From an uncultured Polaribacter sp. (GTDB lineage: Bacteria; Bacteroidota; Bacteroidia; Flavobacteriales; Flavobacteriaceae), in assembly GCA_943787375.1 (NCBI GenBank), contig CALSME010000004.1, forward strand, positions 1 to 64,000: a stretch of DNA of 64,000 nucleotides, read 5' to 3'. The notes beneath the pieces were generated by a model. It worked only from the letters and a program-made list of their open reading frames with translations, searched no databases and was not told where the DNA came from. The position numbers and the translations under genes were made by a program. Shown here piece by piece: positions 1 through 8,464 of this stretch (its first letter is position 1; each line of letters opens with the position of its first letter).

Positions 1-458
1 TACGAGTGTTTCTTCCTGTATAAAAGCAGTTTACAACCCATAGGGCCGTCTTCCTGCACGCGGCATGGCTGGGTCAGAGTTGCCTCCATTGCCCAATATT
101 CCTCACTGCTGCCTCCCGTAGGAGTCTGGTCCGTGTCTCAGTACCAGTGTGGGGGATCTCCCTCTCAGGACCCCTACCTATCGTCGCCATGGTAAGCCGT
201 TACCTTACCATCTAGCTAATAGGACGCATAGCCATCTTTTACCGATAAATCTTTAATTAAGAATTCATGCGAATCCTTAATACCATAAGGTATTAATCTT
301 CATTTCTAAAGGCTATCCCTCTGTAAAAGGTAGGTTCTATACGCGTTACGCACCCGTGCGCCGGTCGTCAGCGGAGCAAGCTCCCTGTTACCCCTCGACT
401 TGCATGTGTTAAGCCTGCCGCTAGCGTTCATCCTGAGCCAGGATCAAACTCTTCATTG
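1..458 (-). rRNA. rrs: 16S ribosomal RNA, 5' part (runs off the window)
   Basis: Read on the minus strand this begins with the universal 16S 5' sequence (AGAGTTTGATCCTGGCTCAG, the reverse complement of about 435-454). It continues through the region complementary to the standard bacterial primer site (CTGCTGCCTCCCGTAGGAG on the plus strand near 106-124). The gene is cut by the left window edge, so only about the first 450 nt are present. The mature 5' end is placed at about 455-460 by analogy with other bacteria; the exact processing site cannot be read from the sequence. Confidence 0.97.
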
Positions 459-734
459 TATATTTTAATAATATGAATGAATAAGTTTCAAAAGAATTTT
501 ACATTATTTACATAATGTGGTTATTCTACTCTTTGTTTACGCTGTCAATTTCAATATTTTCAATGAACTTTTTAGGTCTTTCAATTTGGTATTTAAACCT
601 CAATGTTTTTCCTAATCTTGTTGAAATGTTAGAATCGAACTAACTGACCTTTTTTCTATTTAACATCTAATAATTAGTGTTAAAAGCCTTTCCAAAATTT
701 CTCTGAACGTCTTTGCTATTTATATTAGCGGGTG

Positions 735-764
735 CAAATCTAAAACTTATTTCTGATTCAACAA
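735..764 (-). promoter_or_regulatory. rRNA promoter proximal to 16S
   Basis: On the minus strand TTG (764-762), a 19-nt spacer and TAGATTTG (742-735) match the Bacteroidota sigma-ABfr consensus. The discriminator is GCACCCGCTAATA. The 16S 5' end lies about 275 nt downstream. Confidence 0.7.
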
Positions 765-1006
765 TAAAAAAAATTACTTTTTTTTATTTCTTTTTCCTAC
801 TTGGGAATTCTACTTAAACACCCAAAATTTGGGACTGCAAACATACTACTTGTTTATTGTTAATTCCTAATTATTTTATGGATATTTTAATGCTTTTTTT
901 TAAACTAAAATAGTTAATAAAAACCCCTTAAAATTCAACACAACAAACAATTCAATGAACTTCGCTAAACCCAATAAACAATCTCATGCTTTTCTATTAG
1001 CGGCTG

Positions 1007-1014
1007 CAAATATA
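1007..1014 (-). promoter_or_regulatory. Distal rRNA promoter -7 box
   Basis: TATATTTG on the minus strand, followed by GCAGCCGCTAATA, nearly identical to the discriminator of the promoter at 735-764. No clear TTG -33 element is present at the usual distance, so it may be weaker or need an activator. Confidence 0.5.
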
Positions 1015-1127
1015 CAACGCATTTATACTTCCCACACTACTTATTTTGTTTCTTTTTTATTCTTTCTTTAATCGCAGTTTAAAACACTGGAAATTCGTGG
1101 GTTAGGATTGGGGAAATGCTTTTAAAA

Positions 1128-1871
1128 TTATTGTTTTTTCCTTTTTTGTTTTCTTTTGTATCGCTTAAGCTGCTTTGCAAGTAGCTTTTTATAGACCTCT
1201 ACGTCTATTTCCCCTTTCTTTTTAACCGCTATTTCCTGAAAATCGAACTCTAATTTGCTTTTTTGTGGCTCTAATTCATCATCTAAAAAAGCGCGTTGAA
1301 GGATGTCTTCTATTAAAAAGTCCTCATTTACAGATGCCGGATGGTATTCATCCTTCAAAGAAAGCTTAAAAACATTGGCTGTTGTATTGTACCAAAATGC
1401 ATTCCATCCACTTCTGAGGGCTTTTATATTCTGAAAAGCGGTTTTACCTGTTTGACGATGAATCAATTTTATTAAAATTCTACCTTCTGTGTTTGTCAAC
1501 TTTTTCATCTGATCAGAAAACTCACCTTCTATATAATCCTGAATTAGCTTGATATACTTTTTCTTTTTCCGCTTCGATTTTATTTTAGATAGCCGTGTGT
1601 TGAGCGTATCTAATCTTTGGGATGCTAATTTTGCAAACGGATAAACTTTAAATACTTTACTTTTAAACCAAAAATAATAACGAATGTCTTTTTGTGATTT
1701 GAATTTCCTTTTTGGCAAGAGCATGAATTCATTCAACTTTACAACAGCGGTATCTCCAGGATTAACGAAGATAATGTCATCTATAGGGACAGGCAAAGTA
1801 TCTTTTTCTCTTTTTTGTGAAAAAGTAATGACCGAATACAGGAGAATATATATGTATATGAGTTTCTTCAA
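1128..1871 (-). CDS. DUF4294 domain-containing protein
   Basis: A 247-residue protein with a cleavable-looking signal peptide (MKKLIYIYILLYSVITFS), so probably exported. The body matches what I recognise as the Bacteroidota DUF4294 family: a conserved IRYYFWFKSKVFKVYPFAKLA segment near residues 63-84, then a long basic helical region and a very Lys/Arg-rich C-terminus (KRYKRKQKRKKQ). Function is unknown. The only in-frame start is TTG at 1871; no ATG is available in the signal-peptide region. A terminator hairpin at 1916-1946 separates it from the upstream ABC/M1 gene, so it is probably transcribed on its own. Confidence 0.8.
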   Translation of the reverse strand: MKKLIYIYILLYSVITFSQKREKDTLPVPIDDIIFVNPGDTAVVKLNEFMLLPKRKFKSQKDIRYYFWFKSKVFKVYPFAKLASQRLDTLNTRLSKIKSKRKKKKYIKLIQDYIEGEFSDQMKKLTNTEGRILIKLIHRQTGKTAFQNIKALRSGWNAFWYNTTANVFKLSLKDEYHPASVNEDFLIEDILQRAFLDDELEPQKSKLEFDFQEIAVKKKGEIDVEVYKKLLAKQLKRYKRKQKRKKQ

Positions 1872-1915
1872 TAGGTGCTTAAAATAAAGTGTAAATATAA
1901 TGGTTTTAGGAAAGC

Positions 1916-1946
1916 AAAAACCTCGCCATTGAATGTACGAGGTTTT
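1916..1946 (-). terminator. Terminator hairpin after the ABC permease/M1 gene
   Basis: AAAACCTCG (1917-1925) pairs with CGAGGTTTT (1938-1946) across a 12-nt loop. On the minus strand the stem is followed by a short T stretch. It sits just downstream of the stop at 1975. Confidence 0.65.
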
Positions 1947-1974
1947 AACGTTCTTGTAAGTAATTTATTTTGAA

Positions 1975-4900
1975 TTAGAGCTTTCTTCTATTGTCATCAG
2001 ACTGGGTATCTATTAATTTATTGTAGGGGTCTACTCCTACTTCGGATGGTTTTTTATTTACAATGATTGAAACCTTATTATGTATTGCTGTAATTTTATG
2101 TTTTTCAAAGTATAAAAAAATTTCTTTCTTTTTGCCATCAATCTCTTCTTCTGTAAAAATACCAAGATCAATATAATCGGCTAATGGAACAGAAAGAATT
2201 GGTTTTTTCATTTTAGCTGTTTTATAAGAAAGGGTATCTCCTACTTTTTCGCCATAATATTTTCTTCCTTTCTCATCATTTCGATATTTAGAAACTTCAA
2301 ACTCAATATCTACTTGATATTTCCCATTTTCTAATTCGGTTGTTTTTGCTTCAACAATTCGATTGCTATATAAGGTGATGGTTTCAAACATATCTTTAAT
2401 TACATATTGTAACGAATCTGGCGTTGCTTCTTTGATATGATTCACCATGTCTATGGAGGTGGTATAAGGCGCTTCTTGAAACTGCACTTTTTCTACATAT
2501 TTCTTTAATGCATTGTTTAAGTTTTTTTCGCCGATATAATCACTCAAGGCATAGAGGACTAAAGATCCTTTTTGATAATGAATATATCCTTGTCCGTCAT
2601 TATACATCAATGCGTTTTCTCTTTTTCTTTCGAAGGTTCTTTGTTGTAAGTAATCGTCTAATGCTTTCTTTAAAAATTTACGCATTTCTGTTTTTCCTTG
2701 TTGTTCTTCTAAAACCTTTAAAGAAACGTATTCTGCCAAACTTTCTGATAGTAAAGTAGCTCCTAAAACATCGGCACCAATCACTTGATGTGCCCACCAT
2801 TGATGTGCAACTTCATGAACTGTTACCGCAAACGGATAATCAACGCCACTTTCACCTGAATCATCTACATCAGCAATAAAACCAATTCCTTCAGAAAAAG
2901 GCATTGTGTTTGCAAAAGCTTGTGCGAATGTCCCGCCAGTTCTCGGAAATTCGATAATTCTTGCTTGTCTAAATTGATAAGGACTAAAATTCTTTGCATT
3001 ATAATCTAAGGAGGCTTTCATACCTGCCATCATTCGGTCTAAATTGAATTCATGTCCTTTGTGATAATAAATTTCTAAACTAATATCATTATACATTTCT
3101 TTTTTCACTTCGTAACGTGCCGAATTAAATGCATAAAAATTTAATATTTTATTATCCATTTTATAATGAAAATACTTTCTACCGTCTTTAACCCACTCTT
3201 TTTGTAGATATCCTGGTGCAATGGCTATTTGATCTTCGGAAGTAGAAACGGTTGCCTCAAAATCAATCCAATCAGAATCTTTGCTGATATAAGTGTTTCC
3301 TAAAGCAGTAGAATCGGAAGGATGTGGTTTTAGGTTATTTGGCGGTAAACCGAATTTTTTACGGGTCTTATTGTCTGTTAATTCTCCGCCTGATGCGTAT
3401 CCTAAAGTTGGAAAAATACCACTATTTATGAAAGTACCATTTTCAATTACGGGTGAATTGTTTCGTAAAGTCGTATTAATTTTATTTTTTACATTTACCG
3501 CAAGCGTTAAAGTATCTCCTGGTTGAATTTTTTGATCGAATTTATAAATATCAAAATTCTGAAGGGTATCTTCTAATACCAATGTATTTGCCAAACTGAA
3601 TTTGAAAGTACTGGGATACCCGTTATGGTTTAAGAAAAGGCTATCAATAGCTATATCTGTTTTGTTCACCAAGGTCATAACTGCAGATGCTTCAAAATTT
3701 CTTTCTTTTGGAAAAAGATTCATATCTACGTTAACAGCAGTAACTCTTGGCTGGGCATAGTTTTCAAACTTCTTATAGTCTTTTTCCCATTTCACTCTTA
3801 ATGCTTCTCTTTCTTTGGAAGATGTCCTTTTATTATCTATATTATTTTCTTTATAAATAGTAAATCCAAGGATAAAAAACCCAGTCAGAAAAACTAGAAA
3901 ACCAATGACTGTGACCCCTTTAAATCTTTTCATTGCAATAAAAAATCGTTCTTTAAAAGAACTCGGAATTCCACGAACCCAGAATAGAGAAGATGAAATT
4001 AATAACACCAACCCAAACAAAAGCCAATAAAATTTATAAATAAAGAAGATGGCTTCTCCAGATCCGTATCTATTTAAATCAGAATAACTAAAACCAGGTC
4101 CTGCATTGTATTTAAAAATTGCTTGCTCTACTCCTGCCAATGATAATAAAGGAATACCAACTGAAAGTACTAATAAAACAAACAAACCAACATAGGGATT
4201 GCCAATTAATGTTTGTACATACAAGGCTAATAATGCCCAAATTAAATACCCTATAAAGTTTAAAATATATAACTCATAGATATACAGTCCTATTTGAAAA
4301 TCGTAAAAACCATTGTATATCTGAAATGAAAGTCCAGAAATCAGTACAACTGTTAATAGCGCAAACTGCATTTTTATCAATGCAATTAATTTTGATACTA
4401 ATAAAGACCAATTTGGTATTGGGGTTGCATCAATAATATGATTCGCTCTTGCAATTTTTGCACGATGTACCAACATTCCTGCATATAAAAATGTACAAAT
4501 ATTTATAGAAACTGCAAATGCAGAATCTCCTTGACTCAACATTTTCCATGTCATTGGTAGAGTTGCTGTGCCAAATAAATTACCAACTTGAGAATATCCT
4601 ATCAAGATAAAAATTAAGCCCACTAAAACAATACTAATAAATGCCCAGCTTTTAATGATGTATTTAAAATCGATGTTTGATAATTTCCAAGTTGTTTTTA
4701 AATTTTGAAGAAAAGAATAATCATACGAAACTTTGGGTAAGTTGATTCTTGTAATTCCTCCAAAATTGGATTTTGTAGCTCTTTCTGATTTTTTCTTTCC
4801 AAAAGAAAAAGAAAATGCGTGCTGACTGAATGTAAAGAATTTAAATACCAAACCAAAAACAGCCGTTCCAACTCCTAACCAAATTAAACGATTGTAAACA

Positions 4901-5628
4901 ATCATCTCTTTGATAGGGATTTGCAATTCATTCTGTTCTGAAACCGTCCAATATTGTGTATAATATCTGATTGATGCACTTCCAAAAGGATCTAAAAGCG
5001 CTGCAATAAATCTATTTTCAGGGTCTGATAACAAACTTTCCAACAAGCCTTGGCCAAACATAATAATAATGACCGTTATAAAACCTGCAGCTATATTTCT
5101 TGTAAACGCTACCACACCAAATACAATCGCCCCAAAAAAGAGAATATTTGGTAAAATAAATATTAAATAAGTCTGTATGTAACTCATTAAATTAAAAGAA
5201 CCTACAATTTCTGAATTGGTTCCTGGCATTCTAAAACCAATCACCATACCAAAACCAATGACCAAAACAATTAAAGTAACGATTGTAATGGCACTAAAAA
5301 ACTTAGCAAACAAGTAATTTGATTTGGTAAATGGATACGAATACAAAATGGTATGCATCTCGCTTTTGTAATCTCTGTAAATAGAAACTCCAATTATAGA
5401 TGGAAATAAAAAGAAAATAAATGTTGTTAATCCGTTAAACAAATTAGACAATCCAATTGGCGAGTTTACCACCAGAGAAGAACCTGTAGTTACTGTAATG
5501 GAATCGAAAATACCTGCAGACACAGCTGCAACAAAAACAGACAATAGTAAAAAAATACCTGCATAAATATAAAAGGCCGGTTTTTTTAGCCAGTATTTTA
5601 ATTCTTGTTTGAATATGGTAGAAAACAT
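1975..5628 (-). CDS. ABC transporter permease fused to M1-family aminopeptidase domain
   Basis: A 1217-residue fusion. Residues 1-600 or so hold two sets of ABC-2-type transmembrane segments, starting with the usual amphipathic N-terminus (MFSTIFKQELKYWLKKPAFYIY). After a membrane segment near residue 570-590 comes an M1 gluzincin domain with HEVAHQWW at 938-945 (zinc ligands H938 and H942, catalytic E939) and the ESLAEY motif at 962-967. The third ligand E962 lies one residue further from HExxH than the classical x18 spacing. YQKG supplies the catalytic Tyr region. The neighbour at 5699-6586 encodes the matching ATPase in the same direction. The architecture is known in Bacteroidota but I know of no defined substrate; the peptidase part should face the periplasm. 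Confidence 0.88.
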   Translation of the reverse strand: MFSTIFKQELKYWLKKPAFYIYAGIFLLLSVFVAAVSAGIFDSITVTTGSSLVVNSPIGLSNLFNGLTTFIFFLFPSIIGVSIYRDYKSEMHTILYSYPFTKSNYLFAKFFSAITIVTLIVLVIGFGMVIGFRMPGTNSEIVGSFNLMSYIQTYLIFILPNILFFGAIVFGVVAFTRNIAAGFITVIIIMFGQGLLESLLSDPENRFIAALLDPFGSASIRYYTQYWTVSEQNELQIPIKEMIVYNRLIWLGVGTAVFGLVFKFFTFSQHAFSFSFGKKKSERATKSNFGGITRINLPKVSYDYSFLQNLKTTWKLSNIDFKYIIKSWAFISIVLVGLIFILIGYSQVGNLFGTATLPMTWKMLSQGDSAFAVSINICTFLYAGMLVHRAKIARANHIIDATPIPNWSLLVSKLIALIKMQFALLTVVLISGLSFQIYNGFYDFQIGLYIYELYILNFIGYLIWALLALYVQTLIGNPYVGLFVLLVLSVGIPLLSLAGVEQAIFKYNAGPGFSYSDLNRYGSGEAIFFIYKFYWLLFGLVLLISSSLFWVRGIPSSFKERFFIAMKRFKGVTVIGFLVFLTGFFILGFTIYKENNIDNKRTSSKEREALRVKWEKDYKKFENYAQPRVTAVNVDMNLFPKERNFEASAVMTLVNKTDIAIDSLFLNHNGYPSTFKFSLANTLVLEDTLQNFDIYKFDQKIQPGDTLTLAVNVKNKINTTLRNNSPVIENGTFINSGIFPTLGYASGGELTDNKTRKKFGLPPNNLKPHPSDSTALGNTYISKDSDWIDFEATVSTSEDQIAIAPGYLQKEWVKDGRKYFHYKMDNKILNFYAFNSARYEVKKEMYNDISLEIYYHKGHEFNLDRMMAGMKASLDYNAKNFSPYQFRQARIIEFPRTGGTFAQAFANTMPFSEGIGFIADVDDSGESGVDYPFAVTVHEVAHQWWAHQVIGADVLGATLLSESLAEYVSLKVLEEQQGKTEMRKFLKKALDDYLQQRTFERKRENALMYNDGQGYIHYQKGSLVLYALSDYIGEKNLNNALKKYVEKVQFQEAPYTTSIDMVNHIKEATPDSLQYVIKDMFETITLYSNRIVEAKTTELENGKYQVDIEFEVSKYRNDEKGRKYYGEKVGDTLSYKTAKMKKPILSVPLADYIDLGIFTEEEIDGKKKEIFLYFEKHKITAIHNKVSIIVNKKPSEVGVDPYNKLIDTQSDDNRRKL

Positions 5629-5648
5629 AATTTTAAAGTGTAAAAGTT

Positions 5649-5690
5649 GAACTATTAGATTTTTTTAGTTCTCGATTTTGCTCGAACTAA
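5649..5690 (-). other. Two mutually exclusive hairpins between the ABC ATPase and permease genes
   Basis: In the minus transcript, GAACTAA (671-665 of the 5 kb block, i.e. 5671-5665) can pair either with the upstream TTAGTTC (5690-5684) or, as GAACTA, with the downstream TAGTTC (5654-5649). The gap between the two genes is about 70 nt. This could tune relative expression, but no function is shown. Confidence 0.3.
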
Positions 5691-5698
5691 TCGTTTCA

Positions 5699-6586
5699 TT
5701 AAGCAATAACGGGTTCATCTTGCTTTAAAGCGATAAAATACACATCATCTAATTGTGGTGCTGTTTGCTCAAAACCATCAGCGGGTTTTTCTGCTGAATG
5801 CACTCTCACATTCAACGTGTTGTCTTGGTTGTAATTTGATGACAATAGATTGTATTTTGCTTCTATGCCTTCCAAATCTTCTCTGTTAATGATCTTGGTC
5901 CAGATGGTTTCTTCAATTTCTTTCGTTGCTTCTTGTGGTGTAGTGTGTTTTAAAATTCTCCCACCATTTAAGATCGCCATTTCGTTACACAATTCTTTGA
6001 CGTCTTCTACAATATGAGTTGAAAAAATAACGGTACTATTGGTTCCTACTTCTCTTAAAACATTTAAAAAACGATGTCTTTCTGCGGGGTCTAATCCTGC
6101 GGTTGGTTCATCAACAATAATTAACTTGGGGTTGTTGAGCAACAACTGTGCAATTCCAAAACGCTGTTTCATTCCTCCAGAATATCCAGCAACATGCTTT
6201 CTTCTCACATCATACAAATTGGTAATTTCCAAAACTTCTTTTACAATTGCATTTCGTTCTGCTTTGTTCGAAATTCCTTTTAAAGTTGCAAAATAATCTA
6301 AGAGATCTTCTGCTGACATTTTTGGATACACACCAAAAGATTGTGGCAAATAACCTAAAACCTTTCTTAAAGACATCTTGTCTTCTAAAACATGAATATC
6401 TCCAAATGTAATCGTCCCAGAATCTGGTGTTTGTAAGGTAGCAATTGTTCGCATTAAAGACGATTTACCTGCACCGTTTGGCCCTAAAAGTCCAAACATT
6501 CCTTTTCCAATTTCGATACTTAAATCATCAATGGCTTTAACACCATTCTTATACGTCTTTGTCAAGTTCTGAATTACTAATTTCAT
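5699..6586 (-). CDS. ABC transporter ATP-binding protein
   Basis: A 295-residue ATPase. Walker A is GPNGAGKS at 35-42, the Q-loop Gln is at 82, the signature SGGMKQ is at 136-141 and Walker B ends LIIVDEP with E160. The H-loop His is in STHIVED. I place the start at the ATG at 6586 (MKLVIQNLTKTY), because the longer frame to 6631 adds 15 residues unlike any ABC N-terminus. It lies directly upstream of the permease/M1 fusion in the same orientation, so the two probably form one exporter. Substrate unknown. Confidence 0.9.
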   Translation of the reverse strand: MKLVIQNLTKTYKNGVKAIDDLSIEIGKGMFGLLGPNGAGKSSLMRTIATLQTPDSGTITFGDIHVLEDKMSLRKVLGYLPQSFGVYPKMSAEDLLDYFATLKGISNKAERNAIVKEVLEITNLYDVRRKHVAGYSGGMKQRFGIAQLLLNNPKLIIVDEPTAGLDPAERHRFLNVLREVGTNSTVIFSTHIVEDVKELCNEMAILNGGRILKHTTPQEATKEIEETIWTKIINREDLEGIEAKYNLLSSNYNQDNTLNVRVHSAEKPADGFEQTAPQLDDVYFIALKQDEPVIA

Positions 6587-6743
6587 CTGATCGGTTTTAT
6601 TTGGTTGTGTACTTCTTGAATAAGTGTGCAATTAACAACTTTTGTTACAAGTTTTTAAATTTTATTTCAATAGAACTCAAAATTCGCTTTATTTTTACAA
6701 AAAAAATCTAAACCATTTCACTTTTAAACCTATATAACCATCT

Positions 6744-7832
6744 ATGGCAAACAAATCAATATTAAATACAGCATCGATTTCATTTTTAGAGAAATATTTA
6801 AACAATGCGGCTCCCACGGGTTATGAATGGGAAGGGCAAAAAATTTGGATGGACTATCTAACACCTTATGTTGATGAGTTTATTACAGATACCTATGGAA
6901 CTGCGGTTGGAGTTATTAATCCAGATGCAAAATACAAAGTAGTGATTGAGGGACATGCAGATGAAATTTCTTGGTATGTAAATTATATTTCTGATAAAGG
7001 GTTGATTTACGTGATTCGTAATGGAGGTTCAGATCATCAAATTGCACCGAGTAAAATTGTAAATATTCATACAGATAAAGGCATTGTAAAGGGTGTTTTT
7101 GGATGGCCTGCAATCCATACTCGAAACAAAGCAAATGAAGAAGCTCCAAAACCTGACAATATTTTTATTGACACAGGCTGTGCAACCAAAAAAGAAGTGG
7201 AAGCACTAGGCGTTCATGTTGGTTGTGTAATTACATACCCAGATGAGTTTCATATTTTAAATGGTGATAAATTTGTATGTAGAGCCTTAGACAACAGAAT
7301 GGGTGGTTTTATGATTGCTGAAGTGGCTCGTCTTTTAAAAGAAAACAAAAAAGAATTGCCGTTTGGATTGTACATAACCAATTCTGTTCAAGAGGAAATT
7401 GGTTTGCGGGGTGCGGAAATGATTACCCACACCATAAAACCTAATGTTGCCATAGTTACGGATGTAACACATGATACGACCACTCCAATGATTGATGTTA
7501 AAAAAGAAGGGCTTTTAGAATTGGGGAAAGGTCCTGTGGTTGCCTATGCTCCAGCAGTTCAACAAAAATTACGCGATTTAATTACTACGACCGCTACTGA
7601 AAATAAAATTCCATTCCAGCGATCGGCACTTTCAAGAGCAACAGGTACAGATACTGATGCTTTTGCATACAGCAATGGGGGTGTTGCTTCTGCATTAATT
7701 TCGCTTCCTTTAAGATACATGCATACTACAGTAGAAATGGTACATCGGGAGGATGTTGAAAATGTCATTAAAATGATTTATGAAACCTTATTGAAAATTG
7801 AAGGCGGGGAAACCTTTTCTTATTTTGAGTAA
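6744..7832 (+). CDS. M42 family metallopeptidase (aminopeptidase)
   Basis: A 362-residue cytosolic dinuclear metal aminopeptidase. Metal ligands and catalytic residues typical of M42/glutamyl aminopeptidases are visible: H71 and D73 in EGHADE, the bridging D183 in LDNRMGG, the catalytic pair E217-E218 in QEEIG, D240 in VTDVTHD and a distal His (H327) in RYMHTTVEMVH. Length matches the family. It is divergent from the ABC ATPase gene and probably has its own promoter in the 110-bp gap, although I could not find a good TAnnTTTG box. A 12-bp inverted repeat follows it. Confidence 0.93.
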   Translation: MANKSILNTASISFLEKYLNNAAPTGYEWEGQKIWMDYLTPYVDEFITDTYGTAVGVINPDAKYKVVIEGHADEISWYVNYISDKGLIYVIRNGGSDHQIAPSKIVNIHTDKGIVKGVFGWPAIHTRNKANEEAPKPDNIFIDTGCATKKEVEALGVHVGCVITYPDEFHILNGDKFVCRALDNRMGGFMIAEVARLLKENKKELPFGLYITNSVQEEIGLRGAEMITHTIKPNVAIVTDVTHDTTTPMIDVKKEGLLELGKGPVVAYAPAVQQKLRDLITTTATENKIPFQRSALSRATGTDTDAFAYSNGGVASALISLPLRYMHTTVEMVHREDVENVIKMIYETLLKIEGGETFSYFE

Positions 7833-7846
7833 ACTTTAAATGACAC

Positions 7847-7884
7847 GAATTTCACAAAGCTGTGTGCAACAATTTGTGAAATTC
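7847..7884 (+). repeat. 12-bp perfect inverted repeat between M42 peptidase and Nudix genes
   Basis: GAATTTCACAAA (7847-7858) is the exact reverse complement of TTTGTGAAATTC (7873-7884), with a 14-nt loop. No T run follows, so it is not a clear intrinsic terminator. It could be a weak terminator, an RNA-end stabiliser or a protein site before the Nudix gene. Confidence 0.5.
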
Positions 7885-7897
7885 CTGTCTTAATATT

Positions 7898-8458
7898 ATG
7901 GACGAACTCATAGACATTCTAACTTCCGAAGGAAAAGCAACTGGAAAATCAGCTTTAAAGTCCGAAGCACACCATCACGGCTGGTTTCATGCAACAGTTC
8001 ATATTTGGTTGTTTACTGCAAATGCAAAAATATTACTTCAAAAAAGAGCGTTGACAAAAAAAGTATTCCCTGGTTTGTGGGATATTTCTGTGGCAGGACA
8101 TATTGGTGCTGGTGAAGAAGTTTTAACCGCGGCTAAAAGAGAAGTTTTTGAGGAAATTGGCTTGCCATTAATCGATTCTGATTTCACAAAAATAGCCACC
8201 AGAAAACATCAGGTTTCGCATAAAAATGGAATTATAGACAATGAATTTCATCAAGTATTTATTGCGGAATTAAAAATTCCATTATCGGAATTAACGCTTC
8301 AAGAAGCGGAAGTAGACGATATTGGATTGTATGATTTAACAATTCTAAAACAAACCAAAAATCTTCACAATATTTTACTCCCAGAATATCATGAATATTA
8401 TTGCAAGGTATATGACGCCATTAATAGCAAGATTCTAAACAGAATAATTACTTCTTGA
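7898..8458 (+). CDS. Nudix hydrolase
   Basis: A 186-residue protein with a complete Nudix box near residues 68-90 (GHIGAGEEVLTAAKREVFEE, followed by IGL), the Mg2+-binding REVFEE core and an upstream LWDISVAGH strand. The N-terminal MDELIDILTSEGKATG and the HATVHIWLF stretch resemble the isopentenyl-diphosphate isomerase-like/YfcD branch of Nudix proteins. The substrate cannot be decided from sequence. It starts 65 nt after the M42 gene in the same direction, with the inverted repeat between them. Confidence 0.88.
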   Translation: MDELIDILTSEGKATGKSALKSEAHHHGWFHATVHIWLFTANAKILLQKRALTKKVFPGLWDISVAGHIGAGEEVLTAAKREVFEEIGLPLIDSDFTKIATRKHQVSHKNGIIDNEFHQVFIAELKIPLSELTLQEAEVDDIGLYDLTILKQTKNLHNILLPEYHEYYCKVYDAINSKILNRIITS

Positions 8459-8464
8459 TTTTAT

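Larger units (their letters stand above)
459..1127 (-). promoter_or_regulatory. rRNA operon leader and upstream promoter region
   Basis: About 670 very AT-rich bases without a coding gene separate the 16S 5' end from the next gene. On the minus strand there are TAnnTTTG -7 boxes at 735-742, 838-845 and 1007-1014. The first and third share the downstream sequence GC(A/C)(C/G)CCGCTAATA-like, suggesting duplicated rRNA promoters. The leader has a small hairpin at 501-518 (7-bp stem, TTAC loop) just upstream of 16S. No ORF or complete tRNA was found here. Confidence 0.7.

Noticed and set aside
628..644. tRNA T-arm-like sequence in the rRNA leader (minus strand GTTAG-TTCGATT-CTAAC)
   Set aside because: The 5-bp stem with a TTCGATT loop is a good T-arm match, but no matching acceptor, D or anticodon arms could be formed around it, so it is not a tRNA gene.
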